From: Deltaproteobacteria bacterium | GTDB taxonomy: Bacteria > Myxococcota > UBA796 > SXON01 | DNA: 13,788 nucleotides | Direction: 5' to 3' | Assembly (NCBI GenBank): GCA_947483545.1 | Contig: CANKNP010000109.1 | Location: 1-13,788, forward strand | In this document: positions 6,823 through 13,788 of the stretch, piece by piece | Numbering within the stretch: position 1 is the stretch's first letter | How the letters are laid out: each line of letters begins with the position of its first letter | The notes under the pieces: generated by a model | The model's input: only the letters and a program-made list of their open reading frames with translations | Database searches by the model: none | What the model was told of the DNA's origin: nothing | Made by a program: the position numbers and the translations under genes

Positions 6823-7881
6823 CTACAACATGCAAGACCCGTCGATCGCGAGGCTTTGGAGTTGCTCCTCGGTCAGGACAGCACCCCCGTTCTCGTCGCC
6901 GAGCGTGATCGCGAGCCAGCCGGCGCCGACCCCTTGGATGGTGAGGGACCAGCCGGTCAAAAGATCCGTGATGGCAGGCAGGTAGAGCAGCCCGACGCTG
7001 AGCCCGTCGTGGCAGGCCGGGTACAGCGGCGTGTCGCCGTCGTTGTAGCCCCCGCTCCTGTTGGTGTCCGAATAGGCGATGGGCACTTCCAACGCGGCGG
7101 TGCCCAGGCCCTCCAGCTCCTCGAAGTGGTCCTCGGGAGGGATCTGGTCGAGCGTGACGCTCCAGGGGTCGTCGAGGGGGCCATCATAGATCAGCTCGTC
7201 CACGGAGCCGCCTTCGAACGCGGTGAACGGGACCATCACGATGCCGGGGTCGTCCGCACCGATGAACGAGCCTCCAAAGGTGACGGAGGTGCGCTCCCCC
7301 AAGGCCGCATCCAGCGGGATGCCGGTGATGTCGTCCGTGGCTGGCTGGCCTTCAGGCGTGGTCAGGTCCAGCGCGTTCCAGCCTTCGACCATCCCGTAGT
7401 CGATGTACTCGGGCGGGATGTCCCCGGTGATGTAGATCGGCCAGGAGACGCCGACGCCCACGTAGGTCTCGCCGTCGGAGAGTTGGCCATCGCCATCGCT
7501 GTCGAGGTGAAGGCCAGGGATGTACCCGGCGAGCAGGAGCCCAGGCGCGGTCTCGGGGTCGATCTCCTGCAGGTCCGCGGTGTCGGGGATCCCGAACGCC
7601 ACGTCCACAGCGTCGCTCTCGACCGCGCCGAACGCGTGCGGCTCTCCGAGCACAGGGGAGCCGGTGTTCAAGCTCGCGAAGTCGATCCACGTCAGCGTGA
7701 GCGAGCTGCCCTCGTAGTCGCCTTCGAGGAAAAAGGTGAAGTCGGTCGGCAGCTCCGGAACGGAGTCGAGGCCCGAGTCGGTGTCGGTGTCGTCGGGGTT
7801 CGCGGTGTCGTCTGTGGTGATGGTCGTGCCAGAGCACGCCACCGACAACGTGAGCGGGAGGAGGTAAAGGGTCAGGCGCAT
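6823..7881 (-). CDS. Secreted lipoprotein with EF-hand-like calcium loops, unknown function
   Basis: 352 aa from ATG 7879-7881, with a GGAG ribosome-binding site 6 nt upstream (7888-7891 on this strand). An open frame continues upstream to 8055 but encodes Arg/Pro/Ser-rich sequence with no signal, so the shorter start is preferred. Residues 1-16 form a lipoprotein signal ending LSVAC (Cys16). A short Thr/Asp-rich stalk covers ~19-40. The mature part is acidic. DSDGDGQLSDGE at 127-138 fits the EF-hand loop pattern (Asp at 1, 3 and 5, Gly at 6, Glu at 12). DTNRSGGYNDGD at 272-283 is a second, weaker loop ending in Asp. Cys290 and Cys350 may pair. I do not recognise the rest as a named family. 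Exposure on the outer membrane is inferred from the lipobox, and calcium binding from the loops. It is the first gene of a probable two-lipoprotein operon and is divergent from the gene at 7977, with 95 nt between starts. Confidence 0.85.
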   Translation of the reverse strand: MRLTLYLLPLTLSVACSGTTITTDDTANPDDTDTDSGLDSVPELPTDFTFFLEGDYEGSSLTLTWIDFASLNTGSPVLGEPHAFGAVESDAVDVAFGIPDTADLQEIDPETAPGLLLAGYIPGLHLDSDGDGQLSDGETYVGVGVSWPIYITGDIPPEYIDYGMVEGWNALDLTTPEGQPATDDITGIPLDAALGERTSVTFGGSFIGADDPGIVMVPFTAFEGGSVDELIYDGPLDDPWSVTLDQIPPEDHFEELEGLGTAALEVPIAYSDTNRSGGYNDGDTPLYPACHDGLSVGLLYLPAITDLLTGWSLTIQGVGAGWLAITLGDENGGAVLTEEQLQSLAIDGSCML

Positions 7882-7941
7882 GGGGATCTCCGGGGTGGAG
7901 TGTATCTCCAGCGGGGTGGCAGGGGCTGTAGGGGAAGCCCG

Positions 7942-7970
7942 TTGACTATGCGGCCTGTTCCCCATACAGT
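7942..7970 (+). promoter_or_regulatory. Sigma70-type promoter, probably leaderless transcript
   Basis: TTGACT (7942-7947), a spacer of exactly 17 nt, then TACAGT (7965-7970): a near-consensus -35 and -10 pair standing out in GC-rich DNA. Only 6 nt (CTGCCG) separate the -10 from the ATG at 7977, so transcription would begin at or within a base or two of the start codon. It drives the 7977 gene and probably the kinase gene after it. Confidence 0.7.
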
Positions 7971-7976
7971 CTGCCG

Positions 7977-8798
7977 ATGTCCGTCTGGCTTCTGACCCTG
8001 TTGCTCGGGATTCGTCCTGGTTTCTCCGGCGACGGCGGCTGCACAGCGGCCACAAGCCTCGCCGACTTCGCCGCGGCTTCGACCGCGGGGGAGGCCGCGT
8101 TCGCCGATCTGGACATCGACGCGCTGGTCCGCGCTCAGGTCGCCGGGGCCCGGGCGCTCACCTGCCTCGACGCCGCGGTCGGCACCAAAGAGGCCGCGGC
8201 GTTTCACCGCATGATCGGACTCGCCGCGTTCACCCGGCATGATCTCGTGGCGGCCAAGGCCGAGTTCCACGCCGCCCGCCGGCTGGAGCCCGGCTACCAG
8301 ATCCCGGAGAGCGTCGCGCCGCAGGGGCACCCCCTCGTCGCGCTCTACGAGGAGTCTGCCGGTGCCGACGAAGGCGAACTGCAGGCGGTCCAAGCGACAG
8401 GTGGCGGTTGGATGGTGGTGGACGGGGTCCGTGGGTCCCCTCGGCCGACCGGTGTTTCCGTCATCCTCCAACGCTTCGATGCCTTGGGCAAGCTGGAGAA
8501 CTCCGTCTACCTGCCCGCGAAGGCGCCGCTCCCTTCCTGGGCAGAGCCGCCGAAGGCTGTGTCCCGGAAGGGGTTGCACGCGGGCTTCATCGGGGCGACG
8601 GCGGGCGTGGCCGTCGCGGGCGGTGTGACCTACGGCATCGCGTGGGACGCGCACCAGCAGTTCTCCGACCTGGAGGACCCCGTCGCCGATTCCGAGCTTC
8701 CAGGCCTACAGTCGAAGGCGAACACGCTCACGTATGCGTCGATTGGCATCGGTGCTGTCGCGTTGGCGCTCGGCTCCGTGACCATCCTGACCTGGTGA
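7977..8798 (+). CDS. Signal-peptide protein with TPR-like segment and two C-terminal membrane helices, kinase operon partner
   Basis: 273 aa. Residues 1-17 are a hydrophobic signal sequence. Cys22 and Cys63 may form a disulfide. Residues ~35-128 are helical and Ala-rich; AFHRMIGLAAFTRHDLVAAKAEF followed by HAARRLEPGY (75-107) resembles a tetratricopeptide pair, though too short for a firm call. Residues ~141-190 look like a small beta domain. Hydrophobic helices lie at ~201-222 and ~251-271 and are separated by a short polar loop. This end resembles a common architecture in myxobacterial envelope proteins. No enzyme motif is seen. There is no ribosome-binding site because the promoter sits directly before the ATG. 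Its stop is 4 nt before the kinase start, so the two are an operon. A role as sensor or target of the kinase is inference from position only. Confidence 0.85.
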   Translation: MSVWLLTLLLGIRPGFSGDGGCTAATSLADFAAASTAGEAAFADLDIDALVRAQVAGARALTCLDAAVGTKEAAAFHRMIGLAAFTRHDLVAAKAEFHAARRLEPGYQIPESVAPQGHPLVALYEESAGADEGELQAVQATGGGWMVVDGVRGSPRPTGVSVILQRFDALGKLENSVYLPAKAPLPSWAEPPKAVSRKGLHAGFIGATAGVAVAGGVTYGIAWDAHQQFSDLEDPVADSELPGLQSKANTLTYASIGIGAVALALGSVTILTW

Positions 8799-8802
8799 GC
8801 CG

Positions 8803-10389
8803 TTGAGCGGCTCCCCCGACATCGTCTCGATCGCCGGCGGGCGATACACCGTTCGCGGCCGCCTGGGGCAGGGCGGCATGGCGACCGTCTACCGGGTCTA
8901 CGATCAGCGCCTGCACGTCGAGCGCGCGATCAAGGTGCTGGCCCCTGAGTACGCTACGAAGGCCGACCTGCGGCGGCGGTTTGAGACCGAGGCCAGCACG
9001 ATGGCGCGGCTTCGGCATGACAACATCGCCGCCGTGTACGACGTCGGGGACGACAACGGCGCGCCGTACCTGGTGATGGAGCTCGTCGGGGGCGGGAGCC
9101 TGAACGACTTCGTGCAGGTCAACGGCCCGTTGGCCCCGCGGCTGGCGGCGCAGGTGTGCATCGCCGTGTTGCGGGCCTTGCAGGTGGCACACGACAACGG
9201 GATCGTGCACCGCGACATCAAGCCGCACAACGTGCTGCTCACCCCCGAGGGCGTCGCCAAGGTCACGGATTTCGGCATTGCACGCGTACAGTCGGACGAC
9301 TCGCCGTCGATGACGCGCACCGGCTCCGTCATGGGGACCTGGGCGTACATGGCGCCTGAGCAGCGGGCGGGGGCGCGGGGCCTGGACGGCCGGGCGGACG
9401 TCTACTCGACCGGCGCGATGCTGATGGATCTCTTGACGGGGGACGCGCCGGCGGACGTGTTCATGTGCGAGATGCACACCCACATGCTGGACGGGGTGCC
9501 GGAAGCGCTGCGACCGGTGGTGCAGCGCGCGGTCCGCTACGTGCCGGCCGAGCGGTATACGACCGCGCAGGAGATGGCGGAGGCGCTGACCGCGACGCTG
9601 CCGATGCTGCCCGAGGTGCCCGAGGAGCATCCGAAGCTCGGGCAGTCGAAGGCCCCCATGCCGACGATCTCCCCGAGCGGGCCGCACTCGGGTCCTCACT
9701 CGGGGCCGGCGGCGACGTACGCGCTGGACGATGTGGGCGATCCGACCGTCGCTCAACGGGCCGCGTTCACCGTCTCGCCGGATGTGCTCGGGCCCACCGC
9801 TGCGACTGCGCCGCCGGCGCCCCGATTACGCCGGGCCCGGCGAGCTGTGATGCTTGTGTGCGGCCTTCTGGGCTTGCTGGTCGGTGGCGCCTGGGCGTAC
9901 AGCACCTGGGGTGAGCCAGACCCCGTCCCCGCCGACCCCATCGGCACGACCCCCGACGTAAAGCCCGGCGGGGTCTCGCCCACCCTGCTCGCCGCCGCGA
10001 CGCCGGACCCGATCCCCGAGCCACCCGTGATCGAGCCGGCGGCTGCGCCGGTCCTCGTCGCTTCGACCTCGAAGCCCGCCGCCAAGGTCGTCAAGCCCGT
10101 GGCCACCCCCGTTGAGCCTGCGGTCGCCGTTCCCGAGGTCGTTCACCCCGCCGCCGCCCCGCCGCCCGCCCCCGCGGCGGACGGCAGCTTTTCGGTGACC
10201 GGGGATGCCGACAGCGCCTGGCTTGTCGCCGGTGGCAAGCGCTATTCCCCGGGCCCGGTGCCGGCGGGGAGCTACACCATCGAAGCCTCGTTCGCCGGCG
10301 GGGAGGCTGCCGTCGCGGGCAAGGTCACCATCGCGGCTGGCCAGAGCGTCACGATCAAGTGTGTCTCGGACTTTCAGCGGTGTCGTTGA
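8803..10389 (+). CDS. Transmembrane Ser/Thr protein kinase (PknB-type) with PEGA-like periplasmic tail
   Basis: 528 aa from TTG 8803-8805, 4 nt after the upstream stop and probably translationally coupled; GGTGAG overlapping that stop may act as ribosome-binding site. The kinase domain is ~14-265: Gly-rich loop LGQGGMATVY 21-30, Lys44 in AIKVL, helix C Glu near 61-63, catalytic HRDIKPHN 136-143, DFG 156-158, activation segment with Ser/Thr residues 164-179, and APE 184-186. All catalytic residues are present, so it should be active. A Pro/Ser/Gly juxtamembrane segment (~270-346) precedes one membrane helix at ~348-367. Outside the membrane, ~370-458 is Pro/Ala/Val-rich linker, ending in a ~65-residue beta-rich domain (GGKRYSPGPVPAGSYTIEAS) that resembles PEGA domains. 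Topology: kinase in the cytoplasm, sensor tail in the periplasm. Such kinases are abundant in Myxococcota. Ligand and substrates cannot be told from the sequence. Confidence 0.95.
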   Translation: MSGSPDIVSIAGGRYTVRGRLGQGGMATVYRVYDQRLHVERAIKVLAPEYATKADLRRRFETEASTMARLRHDNIAAVYDVGDDNGAPYLVMELVGGGSLNDFVQVNGPLAPRLAAQVCIAVLRALQVAHDNGIVHRDIKPHNVLLTPEGVAKVTDFGIARVQSDDSPSMTRTGSVMGTWAYMAPEQRAGARGLDGRADVYSTGAMLMDLLTGDAPADVFMCEMHTHMLDGVPEALRPVVQRAVRYVPAERYTTAQEMAEALTATLPMLPEVPEEHPKLGQSKAPMPTISPSGPHSGPHSGPAATYALDDVGDPTVAQRAAFTVSPDVLGPTAATAPPAPRLRRARRAVMLVCGLLGLLVGGAWAYSTWGEPDPVPADPIGTTPDVKPGGVSPTLLAAATPDPIPEPPVIEPAAAPVLVASTSKPAAKVVKPVATPVEPAVAVPEVVHPAAAPPPAPAADGSFSVTGDADSAWLVAGGKRYSPGPVPAGSYTIEASFAGGEAAVAGKVTIAAGQSVTIKCVSDFQRCR

Positions 10390-10390
10390 G

Positions 10391-10618
10391 TCAGCGGGTC
10401 TGCCCATCGCGGAGCTACAGGCCAAGGTCATCGGGGATCTGCTCACTGGGGCGTACGAGCTGCCCCCCGAGGCGGAACGTCGGTGGGCGATCCTGGCAAA
10501 CCAGGCGGCGATCGCAGCGCGGTACGTGCCGAGCCTACGGCACACGATCCAGGTGGATTTTGAAGATTATCTCCGGGATTTGGAGCGGGAGTGGGGGCGG
10601 GGGAAGCGCAGAGGTTGA
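10391..10618 (+). pseudogene. C-terminal remnant of a flavin-containing monooxygenase-like oxidoreductase gene
   Basis: Frame +2 from just after the kinase stop reads IAELQAKVIGDLLTGAYELP, then a short Ala/Arg-rich stretch, then RYVPSLRHTIQVDFEDYLRD and a basic end, finishing at TGA 10616-10618. This is the characteristic C-terminal ~70 residues of bacterial FAD/NADPH-dependent flavin-containing monooxygenases (about 450-500 aa). The FAD and NADPH Rossmann motifs and everything else upstream are missing, because the preceding DNA codes for the kinase in another frame. There is no ATG, GTG or TTG in frame between the kinase stop and the conserved part, so it is unlikely to be translated alone. 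It is best read as a 5'-deleted gene. The left boundary is approximate; homology is clear from about 10406. Family recognition is from memory. Confidence 0.7.
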
Positions 10619-10661
10619 AGCTCGGAAGTAGCGGGTAGCGTCATTTCTCAGTGGGGTAACC

Positions 10662-12434
10662 TCACCCGAACTGCCGCTCCACCAGCCGCTTATACGCCCC
10701 GTCCTGCGCGACCAGCTGCTCGTGCCGGCCAGACTCCACGACCCTCCCCCGGTCCACGACCGCGACGGTGTCCGCATCCCGCACGGTCGAGAGCCGGTGC
10801 GCGATCACCAGCACTGTGCGGCCCACCATCAGCCGCTCCAGCGCCTCCTGCACCAGGTGTTCGCTCTCGGAGTCGAGCGCGCTGGTCGCCTCGTCGAGCA
10901 CCAAGATGCGCGGATCCTTGAGGATCGCGCGGGCGATCGCGATGCGTTGCTTCTGGCCGCCGGAGAGCCGGACCCCGCGTTCGCCGACCAGCGTTTGGTA
11001 GCCCTCGGGGAACTGTTCGATAAACGTGTGTGCGTTGGCAACCCGGGCCGCGGCGATGACCTGGTCGTGGGTCGCATCCATCCGGCCGTATCGAATGTTC
11101 TCCTCGATCGAGCAGGCAAAGAGCACAGGCTCCTGGGAGACGGTGCCGACCTGCTCCCGAAGCCAATGCGTGTCCAGCGTGCGAAGATCCTGACCGTCCA
11201 AGCTCACGGTGCCGCCCTGCGGGTCGTAGAACCGCGCGAGCAACGCCGCGACGGTGCTCTTGCCGCTGCCGGAGGGGCCAACCAACGCCAGCACTTTTCC
11301 GGGCTCCAATACCAGGCTCATGCCGCGCATCACCGGGGCATCGAGGCGCGTAGGGTAGGCGAAGTCTACATTGTCCAGCACAATCCTCCCCTTCACCGCG
11401 GTCGGGATGACGCCAGTCCGGCTCTCCCCAACGGGCTCGCGATCCATCAGCTCAAACACCCGGACGCTCGCGCCCAGCGCCTTGTTGAAGTCCCCGTACA
11501 AGCCGGACAGCGCGCCAAGCGAGACCCCCAACACAATGGTGTAGAGCATGAAGGAATTCAGATCACCGAGCGAGAGCGTGCCGTCGATCACCTCGTTGCC
11601 GCCGAACCACAAAACCAACGCCACGGCGCCAAACCCGGCAAACCCCATCGCGCCCTGAAAAGAGCCGTAGGTCAACGCGAGGCGGCGACCCATCTGAAAC
11701 GCGACGTCCACCTTCGACCCGTACCGGTCCGTCTCGAACTTCTCCCTCGCAAAGCTCCGAACCGTCCGGATGTTGCCGAGCGTCTCGTCGGCCACTTCGC
11801 TGGCGCCCGCCAAAGCATCCTGCGTCGTCTTGGAGAGGGTTCGCACGCTTCGCCCAAACAACATCGCGCCCACCGCGACGAACGGCACCACCCCGAGCAT
11901 GACCGCAGTCAACTCCCAGCTCGTCCATACGAGGATCCCGATGCTGCCGACCGCCTGCACGAAGAACCGAAGCGCCATCGAGATGTTCACCGTCACGCCG
12001 CTCTGGATCATGCTGGTGTCGGTCGAGAGCCGATTGAGCAGCTCGCCGGTGCGCTGCGCGTCAAAGAACCCGATCTCCTGGGCGATGATGCGGTCGTACA
12101 AATCACGACGGAGCCGGGCCACCACGCGCTCCCCGGCCAGCGTGAACAACCAGGAGCGTAGAAAGCCGAAAAGACCGACGAACACGAACAGGCCCATCAT
12201 CTGGATCACGGTGGTCCTCAACACCTCGCGCCCGTTCGGCATGTTCACTGCGTCTGTCAGGATGCGGACCCCTTGCGGCCCCACCAAGGACATCGCGCTC
12301 CCCAAGAACAGCGCCACGGTCGCGATCGACAGGATGCCCAACTCGGGCTTGGCGAGGGCGAACAGACGGGACCAGGAAGGGCCGGGAGCGGGTGCGGGTG
12401 GGGCTTTGTCGAGGGTAACGGCGACAGTAGACAT
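10662..12434 (-). CDS. ABC-type exporter half-transporter (MsbA/ABCB family, fused permease and ATPase)
   Basis: 590 aa, full length for the family. A short Pro/Ala-rich N-terminus is followed by a six-helix transmembrane domain with hydrophobic spans near 32-52, 78-98, 153-172, 175-195, 263-280 and 292-312. The ABC domain runs ~350-590: Walker A GPSGSGKST 386-394, Q-loop Gln434, signature LSGGQKQR 490-497, Walker B ILVLDE 510-515 followed by ATSALD, and switch His546 in AHRLST. It works as a homo- or heterodimer in the inner membrane, using ATP to export a hydrophobic or amphipathic substrate. The overall form is nearest bacterial relatives of ABCB8/ABCB10 and MsbA; the substrate cannot be read from the sequence. 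It stands alone, convergent with the monooxygenase remnant (43 nt apart) and divergent from the gene at 12541 (106 nt between starts). ATG 12432-12434 is the first start of the frame, and the site before it lacks a strong Shine-Dalgarno. Confidence 0.95.
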   Translation of the reverse strand: MSTVAVTLDKAPPAPAPGPSWSRLFALAKPELGILSIATVALFLGSAMSLVGPQGVRILTDAVNMPNGREVLRTTVIQMMGLFVFVGLFGFLRSWLFTLAGERVVARLRRDLYDRIIAQEIGFFDAQRTGELLNRLSTDTSMIQSGVTVNISMALRFFVQAVGSIGILVWTSWELTAVMLGVVPFVAVGAMLFGRSVRTLSKTTQDALAGASEVADETLGNIRTVRSFAREKFETDRYGSKVDVAFQMGRRLALTYGSFQGAMGFAGFGAVALVLWFGGNEVIDGTLSLGDLNSFMLYTIVLGVSLGALSGLYGDFNKALGASVRVFELMDREPVGESRTGVIPTAVKGRIVLDNVDFAYPTRLDAPVMRGMSLVLEPGKVLALVGPSGSGKSTVAALLARFYDPQGGTVSLDGQDLRTLDTHWLREQVGTVSQEPVLFACSIEENIRYGRMDATHDQVIAAARVANAHTFIEQFPEGYQTLVGERGVRLSGGQKQRIAIARAILKDPRILVLDEATSALDSESEHLVQEALERLMVGRTVLVIAHRLSTVRDADTVAVVDRGRVVESGRHEQLVAQDGAYKRLVERQFG

Positions 12435-12540
12435 GGCGGCAAGGGTTCACACCGATCGCGCCAGCGCCCGCGAACCTGACGATTCTTCGACGAAGCGGAG
12501 GCTGCCGTTCAGCTAAAAAGCGCGCGCTCGCAGGTGTCCG

Positions 12541-13677
12541 ATGGTCGCGCTCTCCCTCCTCGTCTCGCTCGTCACCCCCGCCCACGCGGAGCCCTATGTG
12601 ATGGCCGGAGCGGGCATCACCGTAAACCTGCCGCGCGGCTGGGAGATGACGCGGTGGTCGGACTGGGACTTCAAGGCCAAGGCGGATGGGCTCATCCTGG
12701 ACGTCTGGTACACCCCCTGGCAGGTCGATCTCCCGGTGGGGACGGCGCTGCAGCCGGTCTACGTTGCGCATCTCAAGGACCAGGGTGGCAAGGAGCCGGC
12801 GGTGCTGCCGAGCGTGTCCGGGGAGGGGCCGGCCGCCTGGCTCGATACCAAGGCCTCCTTCGGGCTCGACGGCGGTGGCCGTGGCAACGCGCACTTCGCG
12901 GCGATTCGGGGCGATGGCAAGGTCATTCACATCGGCGTCTACGGTGCTTCGGACCGGAGAGCGGCGTCGGAGATCGCGGCGGTGGTGCAGGCGTTGAAGG
13001 TCGATGCCCCGCCGGCCAAGCTGAACACCGAGCTGGTCGCGGGCCCGGCGGATGGCGGATTCTCAGTCAAGCCGGCGGCCGGCTGGCGGGCCGTGCTCGC
13101 CTCCGAGCAGGAGAACGCCGAGGCGTTGCTCGGGCGCACGGGGGCTGGAAAACTCGCGGGCTGCGCGCTCCTGGCCTCGCCGACGATCACGGGCGAGGCT
13201 GCGTCTGTCATGGCGGTTTGCCAGCAGAGTTGGAAGATTGGCTTCGCGGACGACAACTCGTTCGCGGACGACGCCAAGCTCCTCCGCACCCTGGTGTTCA
13301 GCAAGGCCGCCGACAAGATCCCGGAGGCCGAGAAGGTCGCGCTCAAAGACCGCAACGCGATGCTCTTTCGCCCGACGATCAACGACTACGAATTGCGTTT
13401 CGCCGCGCTCAGCTACGACGCCGGGGCCGTTTCATTGTGGGCGATCGGACCGAGCGACCAGGTCGCGACGCTGGAGCAGGGCGTCAAAGACACGCTCTCC
13501 GGCCTACAGTTCAGCGGTCCCGACAATGGCCTCGCGCAATACGCCATGGGCGAGTTGGTGTTCCACGAGTTGTCGTACAATCCGCTGGTGATGGGCGTCG
13601 CGGGGTTGACGGTCTTCGGGATTTTGGGAGGGCTCGGGGTTCTGATGATGCGGAAGCCGGCGGAGCAGGGGGGGTGA
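12541..13677 (+). CDS. Signal-peptide, single-pass membrane protein with an internally duplicated domain, family not recognised
   Basis: 378 aa. ATG 12541 is the only possible start after the in-frame stop at 12514-12516; AGGTG at 12532-12536 may serve as a weak ribosome-binding site. Residues 1-16 form a signal peptide ending AHA before EPYV, with no Lys or Arg in its N-terminus. Two domains of about 130-155 residues follow, ~24-156 and ~172-328. They appear related: each begins with a strand and a Gly-Trp turn (LPRGWEM at 30-36, KPAAGWRAV at 177-185). Each ends with a similar strand, Gly-x-Ser-Asp and helix module (FAAIRGDGKVIHIGVYGASD at 119-138, FAALSYDAGAVSLWAIGPSD at 287-306). Cys208 and Cys227 in domain 2 may pair. 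A hydrophobic helix at ~349-370 precedes a short basic end, giving a type I topology with the bulk outside the inner membrane. No catalytic motif or named family is recognised. It is monocistronic as far as visible. Confidence 0.85.
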   Translation: MVALSLLVSLVTPAHAEPYVMAGAGITVNLPRGWEMTRWSDWDFKAKADGLILDVWYTPWQVDLPVGTALQPVYVAHLKDQGGKEPAVLPSVSGEGPAAWLDTKASFGLDGGGRGNAHFAAIRGDGKVIHIGVYGASDRRAASEIAAVVQALKVDAPPAKLNTELVAGPADGGFSVKPAAGWRAVLASEQENAEALLGRTGAGKLAGCALLASPTITGEAASVMAVCQQSWKIGFADDNSFADDAKLLRTLVFSKAADKIPEAEKVALKDRNAMLFRPTINDYELRFAALSYDAGAVSLWAIGPSDQVATLEQGVKDTLSGLQFSGPDNGLAQYAMGELVFHELSYNPLVMGVAGLTVFGILGGLGVLMMRKPAEQGG

Positions 13678-13709
13678 GCATCCGGGCCTAGGAGTCCGAA
13701 GTGCATACC

Positions 13710-13759
13710 CCGGGAGCGCCGCCCGCGAGGCTCGCAGCGGGCGCCGCGGCTGCTCCCGG
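13710..13759 (+). terminator. Strong GC-rich hairpin downstream of the 12541 gene, candidate terminator
   Basis: CCGGGAGC (13710-13717) pairs exactly with GCTCCCGG (13752-13759). GCCGC (13718-13722) continues with GCGGC (13746-13750) after one bulged base, and the centre GCGAG/CTCGC folds as well. The structure starts 33 nt after the stop codon. No T-run follows, so it would be a non-canonical terminator or a 3'-end stabiliser. Confidence 0.5.
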
Positions 13760-13788
13760 AGCCGCAGAATTCAACGTCGCGCGGGCCC

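Noticed and set aside
6740..6835. TTG start at 6835 for the FGE-fold lipoprotein
   Set aside because: It would put 32 polar residues before the lipoprotein signal and overlap the previous gene. The ATG at 6737-6739 gives a correct lipobox.
7882..8055. Upstream extension of the EF-hand lipoprotein to 8055
   Set aside because: The added residues are Arg/Ser/Pro-rich, run into the divergent gene, and would bury the signal peptide. A GGAG site precedes the ATG at 7879-7881.
10651..10665. Small hairpin (GTGGGG-TAA-CCTCAC) as a terminator between convergent genes
   Set aside because: Only a six-pair stem with one G-T pair, no T-run, and it overlaps the ABC transporter stop codon. Too weak to call.
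12435..12540. Promoter search in the 106-nt divergent region before 12541
   Set aside because: TTCGAC and AT-rich GCTAAAAAG are present but not at an acceptable spacing for a sigma70 pair. The small CTTCG-A-CGAAG palindrome alone is not enough for an operator call.

Overview
The window is uniformly GC-rich and reads as chromosomal DNA of a Myxococcota or other deltaproteobacterium-like bacterium. Supporting signs are a eukaryotic-type Ser/Thr kinase with a periplasmic tail, secreted lipoproteins with Asp/Ser/Thr-rich stalks, an FGE-fold lipoprotein, a double-length UvrA, and a site resembling the myxobacterial LexA motif as I recall it. This is inference from gene content. I see no rRNA, tRNA, insertion sequence, integrase or CRISPR array.

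Layout. (1) Positions 1-4923, minus strand: an uninterrupted 1641-codon 5' part of uvrA encoding two UvrA proteins in tandem (four ABC ATPase cassettes). It runs off the left edge just short of its expected C-terminus. A candidate SOS operator lies about 30 nt upstream of its start. (2) Positions 4924-5698: a 775-nt gene-free region with GC-rich hairpins and about four copies of a 52-bp tandem repeat whose arms are inverted. (3) Positions 5699-7881, minus strand: two consecutive lipoprotein genes, first an EF-hand-like one, then an FGE-sulfatase-fold one on a low-complexity stalk. (4) Positions 7942-10389, plus strand: a strong sigma70-like promoter so close to the start codon that the transcript is probably leaderless. 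It drives a secreted/membrane protein gene followed after 4 nt by a transmembrane Ser/Thr protein kinase gene. (5) About 10400-10618: the orphan 3' end of a flavin-containing monooxygenase gene, a pseudogene remnant. (6) Positions 10662-12434, minus strand: an MsbA/ABCB-type half-transporter. (7) Positions 12541-13677, plus strand: an unrecognised signal-peptide protein with an internally duplicated domain and a C-terminal membrane anchor, followed by a strong hairpin.

How the genes relate. The kinase and its upstream neighbour are probably one functional unit at the inner membrane, as are the two lipoprotein genes at the cell surface. The double UvrA serves nucleotide excision repair and may be under SOS control. 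I do not see one large unified new system. The best leads are the tandem UvrA with unequal halves and its SOS-like box, the 52-bp hairpin repeat, the leaderless promoter, and the monooxygenase scar.
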